From assembly GCA_046160865.1 (NCBI GenBank), contig JBJXHG010000067.1, positions 1-6,644 of the forward strand: a stretch of 6,644 nucleotides of DNA. The letters are read 5' to 3'. A model generated the notes under the pieces. The model saw nothing but the letters and a program-made list of their open reading frames with translations, was not told the DNA's origin and ran no database searches. The translations under genes and the position numbers were made by a program. The stretch is from JBJXHG01 sp046160865 (GTDB taxonomy: Bacteria; Planctomycetota; UBA1135; GCA-002686595). Of this stretch, positions 1 to 6,640 are shown piece after piece. Numbering within the stretch: the first letter of the stretch is position 1; every line of letters begins with the position of its first letter.

Positions 1-1858
1 TCCTGTACTCCGCGTCCCACGGATCGAGCGGCAATGCATCCAGGATCGCGCGCACGCGCGGGAACAGCGCGGTGAGCTCGGGTTGTCCCTCGAGGACTCT
101 GCGCGCCTCTTCGCGTCTGGCGGCAGACGTGCGCGCGGGAAGCGTGCCGTGTTTCAGTCGGTGCGCGTGGCCGAGCTTCGAAAGCTCGAAGCGGTGGACC
201 AAGTCGAAGATGCCGTCGGAGAGGACCTTCCAGAGATCGGGGTCGTACTTCCGCAATGACCCGATCTTCATCGCCACGGACTCGGTGGGCGACGCGTCGT
301 CTAGCGCGAATCCGCAGTCCCGAAAAAACTCCAGGGTCCGCTCGATGTTGGCGAAGGCCTCGAGGCCCATTCGATCGTGCGCGCGAATGAGGTACTGATC
401 GCTCAGACGCGTGAGCTGATCGGCGCGAAGCTGCGTCGTGCGCTCGTGCTCGAGGAGCCTGAGCCGCGCTTGCTCGCTGATGCGCAATTCGTCTCCCGCC
501 AGGCGCAGCTCGGACTGGGAGCGCGCGCGTGTGTTTGCTTGGTAGGCCAAGACTCCCAGTAGCACGCACAGCGCGCTTCCGACGACGACGGCGGTCTGTG
601 TCGGGTGACGCCGAACGCTCTTGACTACGGTCGCGAAGGGTCCGTCTGTCCAAGCTGTCCCGCGCTCGTTGGCGACGAACGCGCGCAAGTCCGCCGCGAG
701 CGCGTCGATCGTCGCATAGCGCTGCTGCGGATCCGCCGCCATCGCCTTGAGCGACACCGCGACCAGCTCGCGCGGAGGACGAGCGAACGTCGAGCTCACT
801 TCCGGCTCGCAACGGCGTGCCTGTCGCGCGCGTTCCTCGACTTCGTCGCGATCGCGCCCGACGTACGGCGGCTGTCCCGTCAGCAAGTAGTGCAGGATGG
901 CGCCGACACCGAACACGTCCGTGCGCTCGTCGATCGTGTGCAGATCCCCGCGCGCTTGCTCGGGCGAAGCGAAGTTCGGCGTGCCGACGAAAGACCCCGG
1001 TGTCGTGCGATGCGGACTGCTCGCGCGCGCGTCATGGTCCGACGTGCCGTCGTCCGGACGATCCGGCTGATCGAGGAGTTTGGCGATGCCCCAATCCATC
1101 ACGAGCACTTCGCCGAAGCGCCCGACCATCACGTTGTTCGGCGTGAGGTCGCGGTGCACGACGCCGCGTTCGTGTGCGAACGCCAGCGCTTCGCACATGC
1201 GCAGGACGATCTCGATGCGGCGCTCGATCGTGAGCGCGCGTTCGATCCCCGGCTCGCGCTTCTCGTACGCGCGGACGAGCTCGCGCAGGCTGCGGCCGCG
1301 CACGAGCTTCATCGTGTAATACAGGCGCCGATCGCTGGTCAGGCCGAGGCCGTACACCGGCACGATGCCGGGGTGATCGAGCTGGCCGGTGACGCGAGCT
1401 TCGCGGAGCAGGCGTGCGAGCCGGCGTCGCGCCTGCGGCTCCGTCTCGGCGCGGAAGAGCAGCAGTTTGAGCGCGACCTCGCGCTGCAGCTCCAGATCTT
1501 CCGCGGCGTACACCGCGCCCATGCCCCCGCGTCCGACGACGCTGTGCAAGCGATAGCGGCCGCCGATCACGCGCGGAACGACGAGCTCGTCCGCAGTCCG
1601 CGCAGCGGTGGCCTCGCGCACCGGCCGCAACGCGGGCGGCTCGTCGATACCAAGCCGCGCGACGTCCCGCACGAAGCCGGCGCTGTCGGGCGAAACCGGC
1701 AACATCCCCGCGGCGCCGAGCTCGCTCAGACTGCGGCGCAGCTCGGGCTCGAGGCTCGGATGTCGCGCGAGTTCCGCCTCGATGTCGAAGTCGGACTGGG
1801 TTTCGAGTCCGACGAGGATCCCGGCCAGGATCTCGTCACGCTGGGAAGGCTCGGACAC
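1..1858 (-). CDS. Transmembrane Ser/Thr protein kinase, PknB type (partial, C-terminus beyond window)
   Basis: This is a eukaryotic-like Ser/Thr kinase that would phosphorylate proteins in the cytoplasm in response to a signal sensed through its membrane-anchored part. 619 codons are visible and the frame is still open at the left edge. After a variable N-terminus (1-100) the kinase domain spans about 102-394. It shows a Gly-rich loop GRGGMGAVY (109-117), ATP-binding Lys131 in VALK, helix-C Glu153, catalytic loop HRDLTPNN (235-242, catalytic Asp237), DWG (255-257), SPE (298-300) and the structural Asp314. The usual Lys of HRDLK is Thr239. The activation segment between DWG and SPE is long and rich in Ser, Thr and Asp. 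One transmembrane helix lies at about 421-440, followed by a charged, probably coiled-coil stretch (445-495) and a helical region. No TPR or WD40 repeats are visible so far. The GTG start is forced, because an in-frame TGA lies 18 bases upstream and no other start codon intervenes. It follows the sigma gene by 7 bases. The kinase assignment is certain; the substrate is unknown. Confidence 0.94.
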   Translation of the reverse strand, partial: MSEPSQRDEILAGILVGLETQSDFDIEAELARHPSLEPELRRSLSELGAAGMLPVSPDSAGFVRDVARLGIDEPPALRPVREATAARTADELVVPRVIGGRYRLHSVVGRGGMGAVYAAEDLELQREVALKLLLFRAETEPQARRRLARLLREARVTGQLDHPGIVPVYGLGLTSDRRLYYTMKLVRGRSLRELVRAYEKREPGIERALTIERRIEIVLRMCEALAFAHERGVVHRDLTPNNVMVGRFGEVLVMDWGIAKLLDQPDRPDDGTSDHDARASSPHRTTPGSFVGTPNFASPEQARGDLHTIDERTDVFGVGAILHYLLTGQPPYVGRDRDEVEERARQARRCEPEVSSTFARPPRELVAVSLKAMAADPQQRYATIDALAADLRAFVANERGTAWTDGPFATVVKSVRRHPTQTAVVVGSALCVLLGVLAYQANTRARSQSELRLAGDELRISEQARLRLLEHERTTQLRADQLTRLSDQYLIRAHDRMGLEAFANIERTLEFFRDCGFALDDASPTESVAMKIGSLRKYDPDLWKVLSDGIFDLVHRFELSKLGHAHRLKHGTLPARTSAARREEARRVLEGQPELTALFPRVRAILDALPLDPWDAEYR

Positions 1859-1865
1859 CTGGGGC

Positions 1866-2465
1866 TCACTTGCTCAGGCACTGGCTGAGCATCACGAGAG
1901 CGCGGGCCAGTCGCGCGCGTGACGTACTTTCTGCTGCCAATCCCAAAGTCTGCGCGATCTCCGCGTGGTTCATGCCGCACAGGCGCGCCATGACGATCAC
2001 CTGTCGATCCGTTTCGGGTAGCGCGAGCAGGCATTGCTCGAGGCGCAGCTCGAGCTCGGCGCCCTGCGCCCGCTCACTCGGCGTCGTGACCTGACCGTCG
2101 AGGATCGAGGACGAGAGGACCTGTGAACCGTGAGCGTCGAAGTCCACGACCGCGCCGCCGCCGCGCTTCGCTGCATGCTCGCGCCGCCACCGGTCGCGAA
2201 ACCGATTCATCGAGAGCTCGCTGAGCCAATGCAGCAGCGCGCCGTCGCTGCGTTGCTCGAACTGGGCGAGGTCTCGAAAGGCATCGAGCAGCGCGTCTTG
2301 CACGATGTCTTCGACTTCGGAGCCGATCTCCGCCAGTCGTTGCCCGAGCCGCAGCGCGACGATGTGCAGCAAGCGCGGCTGGTAGCGGCGAAAGAGCTCG
2401 TCTGTCGCGAGCGGCTCACCCTGTTGAGCCTTGAGAAGGAGTTCGGAAGTCGGCTCGAAGTCCAT
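1866..2465 (-). CDS. ECF-like RNA polymerase sigma-70 factor paired with the kinase
   Basis: This is an alternative sigma factor that directs RNA polymerase to a dedicated promoter set. From Met at 2465 the protein has 199 residues, normal for ECF sigma factors. Region 2 covers about 15-95: DELFRRYQPRLL is followed by EVEDIVQDALLDAF, the core-binding helix, which keeps acidic E50, E52, D53 and D57. A variable linker (100-135) follows, and then region 4 (about 140-195). Region 4 contains LPETDRQVIVMARLCGMNHAEIAQTLGL, described here by its ends LPETDRQV and HAEIAQTLGL, the helix-turn-helix for the -35 element. The frame is open up to an ATG at 2585, which would add 40 Ser/Ala/Arg-rich residues. 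I prefer 2465 because sigma homology starts there and a GGCGGA lies about 9 bases upstream. No anti-sigma gene is seen. The kinase follows after 7 bases, as in planctomycete ECF-STK pairs, so phosphorylation is the likely mode of control. Family certain, start moderately certain. Confidence 0.88.
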   Translation of the reverse strand: MDFEPTSELLLKAQQGEPLATDELFRRYQPRLLHIVALRLGQRLAEIGSEVEDIVQDALLDAFRDLAQFEQRSDGALLHWLSELSMNRFRDRWRREHAAKRGGGAVVDFDAHGSQVLSSSILDGQVTTPSERAQGAELELRLEQCLLALPETDRQVIVMARLCGMNHAEIAQTLGLAAESTSRARLARALVMLSQCLSK

Positions 2466-2610
2466 TCGGTGATCCGCCCGACTCACGAGCTTACTTGGAA
2501 GCTCGCCCGCGGAGTGCGATGCGGCCGACGAATTGCCGTTGGCCGTGGCGGACGTTCGTTCGGGTGTACGCGCCATGGACCGCATCGATGCTCCGCGGTC
2601 GCGTTTGGCG

Positions 2611-3375
2611 TCACGCGCTCGTGCGGCGCGTCGTCAGGCAGCCAGCTTCCGACAAGTAGAGGTCCGGCTTGCTGTGCCACTCGTGATCGACGTCGAGCAT
2701 GAGCAGCGCGCAGTCGAGCTCGACGGTGCCCGGCGGAAAGCGATCCCTGTGGCCGAAGAAGCGCGAGCGCGCGTGCTCGACCTCGAGCGGCTCGATGCCC
2801 CACGTCAAGCAACGGAGGTCCATGCCGTGATAGTGGCCTGCGCGTCGCGTCGCAGAGTACCCCGTCGCACCGAGCGAGAAGAACCCGGCCGCTTCCTCGA
2901 GCGTCGCGAACAAGCTCGTCGCCGGTGTGTGCTGCGCTCGTCGACCGGAGAACGCGACCTCTTCCTCTCCGTCGTGGCCCACGATCCGAATCGAGACCGC
3001 GCCATCCGTCTCGCGCACTTCGAACATGCTGCGATGGAAGATGCCCGGGAAGATTCGCCCGCCGAGGGTTCGATTGAAGCACGAGTTCGTGTCGCGCCGT
3101 GGAATGAAAACGCCCTCGCGCACCTCTCCGTCTTCATTCCACTCGACCGCGATGCGATGCGCGGCGTTTTCGGAGCTCAGCCCCGACCACGACGGAACGA
3201 AGCGCGGCCGTAGGTCGCGGAACCGGATCATGCAGACGCCTCCGATGCCGTATCCACGGTAGAGCTTCGGCCGAAACGGAGTCGGCAGCGCGCGTTGCAG
3301 ATGCTCGGGATCGACGCGGTAGTTCAACAGGACTCGTCGCGAGATCACTCCGTGGATCGTGTCGAGCATCGTCAT
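2611..3375 (-). CDS. DUF2071 (YqjF-like) family protein
   Basis: The product is 254 residues, cytoplasmic by appearance, with no signal peptide or membrane helix. Its pattern resembles the DUF2071/YqjF family, which is related in fold to acetoacetate decarboxylase. The N-terminal part has VDPEHLQRALPTPFRPKLY (22-39) followed by GYGIGGVCMIRF (41-52), the usual 'position, Leu-Pro, Gly-rich strand' opening of this family. A central beta-rich part contains GVFIPRRDTNS (88-98), and a C-terminal part contains GHYHGMDLRCLTWGIEP (180-196). The biochemical role of the family is unknown, so no reaction is proposed. The first of two close Met codons is chosen because GAGG lies 8 bases upstream of it, the clearest ribosome-binding site in the window. 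It lies 84 bases downstream of the molybdoenzyme and 145 bases upstream of the preferred sigma start, all in the same direction. Cotranscription with either is possible but not shown. The family call rests on recalled pattern, without a profile search. Confidence 0.72.
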   Translation of the reverse strand: MTMLDTIHGVISRRVLLNYRVDPEHLQRALPTPFRPKLYRGYGIGGVCMIRFRDLRPRFVPSWSGLSSENAAHRIAVEWNEDGEVREGVFIPRRDTNSCFNRTLGGRIFPGIFHRSMFEVRETDGAVSIRIVGHDGEEEVAFSGRRAQHTPATSLFATLEEAAGFFSLGATGYSATRRAGHYHGMDLRCLTWGIEPLEVEHARSRFFGHRDRFPPGTVELDCALLMLDVDHEWHSKPDLYLSEAGCLTTRRTSA

Positions 3376-3459
3376 CGCGTTCGCCTCGAACGGAACGTTC
3401 GAACTGTGCTTGGCACTACGAGCTCACGAGTGCCCGAGTTGGCTTCGCCGCGCGTGATC
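3376..3459 (-). promoter_or_regulatory. 84-nt leader of the DUF2071 gene with RBS and small hairpin
   Basis: This is the gap between the molybdoenzyme stop and the DUF2071 start. GAGG (3384-3387, read on the minus strand) is placed 8 bases before the ATG and is a plausible ribosome-binding site. Just upstream, and overlapping it by two bases, is a perfect 7-bp inverted repeat with a 3-nt loop (arms TCGAACG / CGTTCGA, 3386-3402). It could be a translational hairpin or a small operator. No T-tract follows, so it is not a convincing terminator for the upstream gene. No promoter boxes are recognisable. Confidence 0.4.
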
Positions 3460-6240
3460 TCACGTGTCGTATGCCACTCTCGCCGGCCTCACCGCCCTCG
3501 CAAAGTGCAACGGCCTCCGCAGCCCGCCCGGTCCCGGCGCCGGACGCGCCATCGCCTTCCACTCGCGGTAGACGTCCATCGACTTGTGCGTGTCGACGAA
3601 CACGTCGGCGTACTCATCGCCGGGCAGTGCGCGCTCGACGGTGACGCGTTGGTGCCAGCAGTGCATGCCGCTCACCGGATCGGGCTGCACGGGGAACGTG
3701 AGGTTCTGGTGCACGCCGCCGTCGGTCCACCAGATGCGCTTCGAATCGGGATCGTTCGACGCGAACGGCTTGATGCCTTCGATGCGGCGGAAGCGGAAGG
3801 TGCCGGGCGCGAGCTCCTCGCGCTTCACGAGCGACGACGCCCAGCTCTCGTGGCCGAGATCCTCGAACAGACGCCAACGTCCGAGGTGGTGGCTGCACGC
3901 GACGACGCCGGGACGCATGCCTTCGGTGACCCACACCTTGTTCACGAAGTAACCGATGCGCGTCGAGACGCGCACGAGGTCCATCATCGCGACGCCGATG
4001 CGCTCCGCGTCCTCGGGATGGATCCACACCGGGTTCGTGTTCGAGAGCTCGTAGAGCCACTTCGAGTTGCCCGAGCGCGTGTGGATCAAGGTCGGCAGTC
4101 GAAAGGTCGGCACGAGGCAGTACTCGCCCTTCGCGACGTCCATGTGCTTGCGATGCACGTGGCTCTCGATGTACGCGGGCAGCGCGTACTCGGGCCAACC
4201 CCAATCGATCATCGTCTTCGACCACAGCTCGCACTTCTTCGACGGCGTGGTGAAGCCGACGCGCGGCGCACCGCTCGCGACGACGCCGATCGGCGCACCG
4301 TTCTTCTTCACGGAACCGGTCGCGTCGGATTCGCTACCTGCGAGATCTGCGGGCGCGATCTTCTTCATGTGGCCTTCCCACGTGTCCTTCTCGACGAGGA
4401 ACGCGCCGTGCCGCCGCATGTACTCGAGCGGCGTCATGCCGAGCTTCTGCGCTTCGGCGGGTAGACCGGGCACGGAGTTTTCGAAGATCCAGCCGTAGTA
4501 CTCGTCGACGGTGATGCGCTCGCCCTTGCGATACGGCGACTCGTAGTACTTGCGCACGCCGAGCGAGCCGTCGGGATCGATGCGCCACGAGAGCGCGATC
4601 CAGAACTCGTCCTCTTCCCACACTTCGCCGGGATTCGATTCGTGCGTCCACTCGACTTTTTTGCCGAGCCTCTCTTGCGCGACGCGCACGACCGGCTGGC
4701 GGAATCCGATCCACTTCGCGGCGTGCGTCTCCTGCGACATCAAGTCGTGGCGCTCCGCACCGAGCCCAACCGGCAGCACGTAGTCCGCGTACTGCGCCGT
4801 CTCGCTCCACGTCGGCGTCAGCGCGCCGTGCAGCTCGATCTTCGCCTCGTCGCGCAGCACGTTCTCCCACAACATGCCGTCCGGATTCGTCCACACCGGG
4901 TTGTAGACGCGCGTGAAGTACGCGGCGATCTTGCCGCGGCCTTCCGTGAGCATGTGGGGGAGCAAGTAGCTGAGCTCGTGGTGCGAGAGCGGCCACTCGC
5001 GCGGGTAGAGCAGCTCGCTCCACACCGATTGCGGCGGCGGCTTCAAGAACGGCGGCGGAACGAACTTGTCCGACGTGTTGAGGTTCGTGCCGCCCTTCGC
5101 GCCGACGGAGCCGGTGAGCACGCACAGGAACTCGAGCGTGCGTGCGACTTGCCAGCCGCCGAGATTGCCCGACGCCGCGTTGCGCCACACGTGCGACGCG
5201 AACGCGCGGCCCGCGTGACCGATCGCGCGCGCGACTTCGACGATCGTCGTGGCGGCGACACCGCACTCCTTCTCGGCGGCTTGCGGAGTGGCGTAGGCGT
5301 AGTGCTGCTTCAACGCCGCGATGAACGCGTCGAACGTCTGTGGCGACGACGGCGAGAGGGCGGTGAGCGACTCGCGCCAGTTGACCCACGTCTCGAGGAA
5401 CTCGCGGTCGTAGAGGTCCTCTTCGAGCAGCACACGCGCCATCGCGAGCAAGAGCAGCGCTTCGGTGCCGGGAAATGGCGCGAGCCACCAATCCGCCATC
5501 GACGCCGTGTTCGAGAGGCGCACGTCGATGACGGCGAGCTTCGCGCCCTTCATCTTGCCTTCCATGATCCGCTGCGCGTGCGGATTGAAGTAGTGCCCCG
5601 TCTCCAAGTGCGACGAGAGCAGCAGCATCATCTTGCTGTTCTCGTGATCGGGTGACGGACGATCGGCACCGGTCCACAGTGCATAGCCGAGGCGGGCCGC
5701 CGCCGAGCACACGTTCGTGTGGCTGTTGTGTCCGTCGACGCCCCAGCTCTGCAGCACGCGGTCCATGTAGCCGTCGTGACCGGGACGGCCGACGTGGTAC
5801 ATGACCTCGGTCTTGCGGTCTTCGACGATCGCGGCGCGGATCTTCGCGGCGAAGACATCGAGCACTTCGTCCCACGTCGTGCGCTCGAACTTGCCCGAGC
5901 CGCGCGCGCCGACGCGCTTCAGCGGATAGAGGATGCGGCCCGGATCGTCGATCTGGTTTTTCGTCGCCGGTCCCTTCGCGCAGTTCTTGCCGCGCGAGCC
6001 GGGGTGGTGCGGATTGCCCTCGAGCTTCTGGATCTTGAAGTCCGTCTTGTCGACGTACGCGATGAGCCCGCACGCCGCTTCGCAGTTGAAGCACGTCGTC
6101 GGCACGAGCATGTAGCGGCGCTCGACCTTCTTCGGCCAAGCCTTCGCGTCGTACTCGACCCAGTCGTCCCACTGCGCCATGGGCGGAAACGACTCGAGCG
6201 GCGTGACGGACATTTCGAGAGGGTCGTGGGAGCGCGGCAT
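3460..6240 (-). CDS. Molybdopterin-dependent oxidoreductase, DMSO-reductase superfamily, catalytic subunit
   Basis: This is a 926-residue catalytic subunit expected to bind bis-MGD molybdenum (or tungsten) and one 4Fe-4S cluster. The cluster motif is Cys50-x2-Cys53-x3-Cys57-x29-Cys87. The Molybdopterin domain follows (about 100-590), with Cys178 in TNVCSAAARLGY at the place where the protein ligand of Mo sits. This resembles Cys-ligated thiosulfate/polysulfide reductase or sulfite dehydrogenase (SoeA) relatives rather than Ser-ligated DMSO reductase. The C-terminal dinucleotide-binding domain is at about 705-895, with TRSGNSKW and NPVWIHPEDAERIGV. No twin-arginine signal or other export signal is present, so a cytoplasmic location is inferred. 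The substrate cannot be read from sequence. Electron-transfer partners (a 4Fe-4S protein, an NrfD-like membrane subunit) are absent on the downstream side. The start could be Met1, Met10 (6213) or Met21 (6180); none has a clear ribosome-binding site. In-frame sequence upstream reaches a stop near 6310 without another start codon. Confidence 0.93.
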   Translation of the reverse strand: MPRSHDPLEMSVTPLESFPPMAQWDDWVEYDAKAWPKKVERRYMLVPTTCFNCEAACGLIAYVDKTDFKIQKLEGNPHHPGSRGKNCAKGPATKNQIDDPGRILYPLKRVGARGSGKFERTTWDEVLDVFAAKIRAAIVEDRKTEVMYHVGRPGHDGYMDRVLQSWGVDGHNSHTNVCSAAARLGYALWTGADRPSPDHENSKMMLLLSSHLETGHYFNPHAQRIMEGKMKGAKLAVIDVRLSNTASMADWWLAPFPGTEALLLLAMARVLLEEDLYDREFLETWVNWRESLTALSPSSPQTFDAFIAALKQHYAYATPQAAEKECGVAATTIVEVARAIGHAGRAFASHVWRNAASGNLGGWQVARTLEFLCVLTGSVGAKGGTNLNTSDKFVPPPFLKPPPQSVWSELLYPREWPLSHHELSYLLPHMLTEGRGKIAAYFTRVYNPVWTNPDGMLWENVLRDEAKIELHGALTPTWSETAQYADYVLPVGLGAERHDLMSQETHAAKWIGFRQPVVRVAQERLGKKVEWTHESNPGEVWEEDEFWIALSWRIDPDGSLGVRKYYESPYRKGERITVDEYYGWIFENSVPGLPAEAQKLGMTPLEYMRRHGAFLVEKDTWEGHMKKIAPADLAGSESDATGSVKKNGAPIGVVASGAPRVGFTTPSKKCELWSKTMIDWGWPEYALPAYIESHVHRKHMDVAKGEYCLVPTFRLPTLIHTRSGNSKWLYELSNTNPVWIHPEDAERIGVAMMDLVRVSTRIGYFVNKVWVTEGMRPGVVACSHHLGRWRLFEDLGHESWASSLVKREELAPGTFRFRRIEGIKPFASNDPDSKRIWWTDGGVHQNLTFPVQPDPVSGMHCWHQRVTVERALPGDEYADVFVDTHKSMDVYREWKAMARPAPGPGGLRRPLHFARAVRPARVAYDT

Positions 6241-6289
6241 GCGAGGCGCAGCATAGCCTGCGCGAAGCGCGTCTGCGCGCGGAGCGCAT

Positions 6290-6317
6290 GCGTGTGACGC
6301 GTCCTCGCGTCACACGC
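6290..6317. repeat. Side hairpin A: perfect 12-bp stem, 4-nt loop
   Basis: The arms are GCGTGTGACGCG and CGCGTCACACGC around a TCCT loop. It lies at the left branch point of the quasi-palindrome, between the outer stem and the central stem, and is followed by TTTAAA, the only clearly AT-rich hexamer nearby. Read on the plus strand it is followed by only three T residues, so terminator function is doubtful. Confidence 0.9.
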
Positions 6318-6540
6318 TTTAAACGGCGGGGACCCGTGTCGGCTGCGAACGCGTTGCTGGACCTCAGCAGTTTGCCGTTGCGTTGCAGCTGCCTTCGCGC
6401 GGATGCGAGAGCGTTCGGTTCGACGAGTAGTCAGCCGGACCCGCTGTCGCATTCGCGCCAAGGCAGTCGCGGGCCAAAGGCCAACTGCAGAGGCCCAGCA
6501 ACGCGCAAGCAGCTGCAGCGGGTCCCCGCCGCCGTTTCAT

Positions 6541-6568
6541 GCGTGCGGCGTGAGGGCACGCCGCACGC
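6541..6568. repeat. Side hairpin B: perfect 12-bp stem, 4-nt loop
   Basis: The arms are GCGTGCGGCGTG and CACGCCGCACGC around an AGGG loop. It occupies the mirror position of hairpin A in the quasi-palindrome. Compared with A in inverted orientation, it differs at six arm positions that form three compensating base-pair changes, plus one loop base, so both hairpins remain perfectly paired. Confidence 0.9.
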
Positions 6569-6607
6569 GGGCGCTTCGCGCGCAGACGCGCTCCGCGCAG
6601 GCCGCCG

Positions 6608-6640
6608 CTCTCATGACGCGCGCTGCGCGCGTCATGAGAG
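6608..6640. repeat. Hairpin C: perfect 15-bp stem, 3-nt loop
   Basis: The arms are CTCTCATGACGCGCG and CGCGCGTCATGAGAG around a CTG loop. It starts 5 nt beyond the outer stem of the quasi-palindrome and has no mirror partner on the left side. No T-tract flanks it on either strand within the window, so it is not a typical intrinsic terminator. It ends 4 nt before the window edge, so it may belong to the next gene or element. Confidence 0.8.

Larger units (their letters stand above)
6256..6602. repeat. 347-nt quasi-palindrome with two nested hairpins (unknown structured element)
   Basis: The stretch reads as two inverted, diverged copies of a unit of about 173 nt meeting near 6427. The outer stem pairs 6256-6287 with 6571-6602, 30 of 32 positions Watson-Crick. 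Inside it, two perfect 12-bp hairpins stand opposite each other (6290-6317 and 6541-6568), each separated from the central stem by exactly 3 nt (TTT and CAT). The central arm pairs 6321-6413 with 6442-6537. About 73 of 93 left-side positions are Watson-Crick and a further 6 are G-U, with one 3-nt bulge on the right (6529-6531). The apex (6414-6441) can pair weakly further to a small loop. No coding frame with plausible protein content lies in it. It could be a structured RNA, a MITE or BIME-like pair of inverted repeat units, or a protein-bound cruciform. I see no target-site duplication and do not recognise the family. The structure is directly visible; the role is unknown. Confidence 0.85.

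Noticed and set aside
605..1888. Long plus-strand reading frame of 427 codons
   Set aside because: It lies antisense to the kinase, whose minus-strand frame shows every kinase motif in order. The plus-strand product is an Arg/Ala/His-rich low-complexity protein typical of GC-rich shadow frames.
2486..2505. 7-bp inverted repeat with 6-nt loop upstream of the sigma gene
   Set aside because: It is short and has no T-tract or other supporting signal; an arm this size is expected by chance in GC-rich DNA.
2466..2585. N-terminal 40-residue extension of the sigma factor from an ATG at 2585
   Set aside because: The extension is Ser/Ala/Arg-rich and outside the sigma fold, and homology begins at the internal Met at 2465. 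It is not excluded, but is less likely.
3409..3425. TGGCAC box resembling a sigma-54 -24 element
   Set aside because: It is on the plus strand with no gene downstream in that direction, and the matching -12 element (TTGCW) is absent.
6165..6240. Tat signal peptide on the molybdoenzyme
   Set aside because: The N-terminus has no twin-arginine motif followed by a hydrophobic stretch. It is hydrophilic and acidic up to the iron-sulfur motif.
4334..6313. Minus-strand frame of 659 codons and plus-strand frame at 4642-5655
   Set aside because: Both overlap the molybdoenzyme, which has clear domain motifs in its own frame. The alternative products are Arg-rich without recognisable domains.
6290..6320. 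Rho-independent terminator formed by hairpin A plus TTT
   Set aside because: Only three T residues follow before AAAC, and the hairpin has a mirror counterpart inside a larger symmetrical structure, which a terminator would not explain.
6321..6537. Integron attC site
   Set aside because: The central arm is an imperfect inverted repeat, but the ends do not match the RYYYAAC / GTTRRRY core sites. The length is also above the usual range and no integrase is present.
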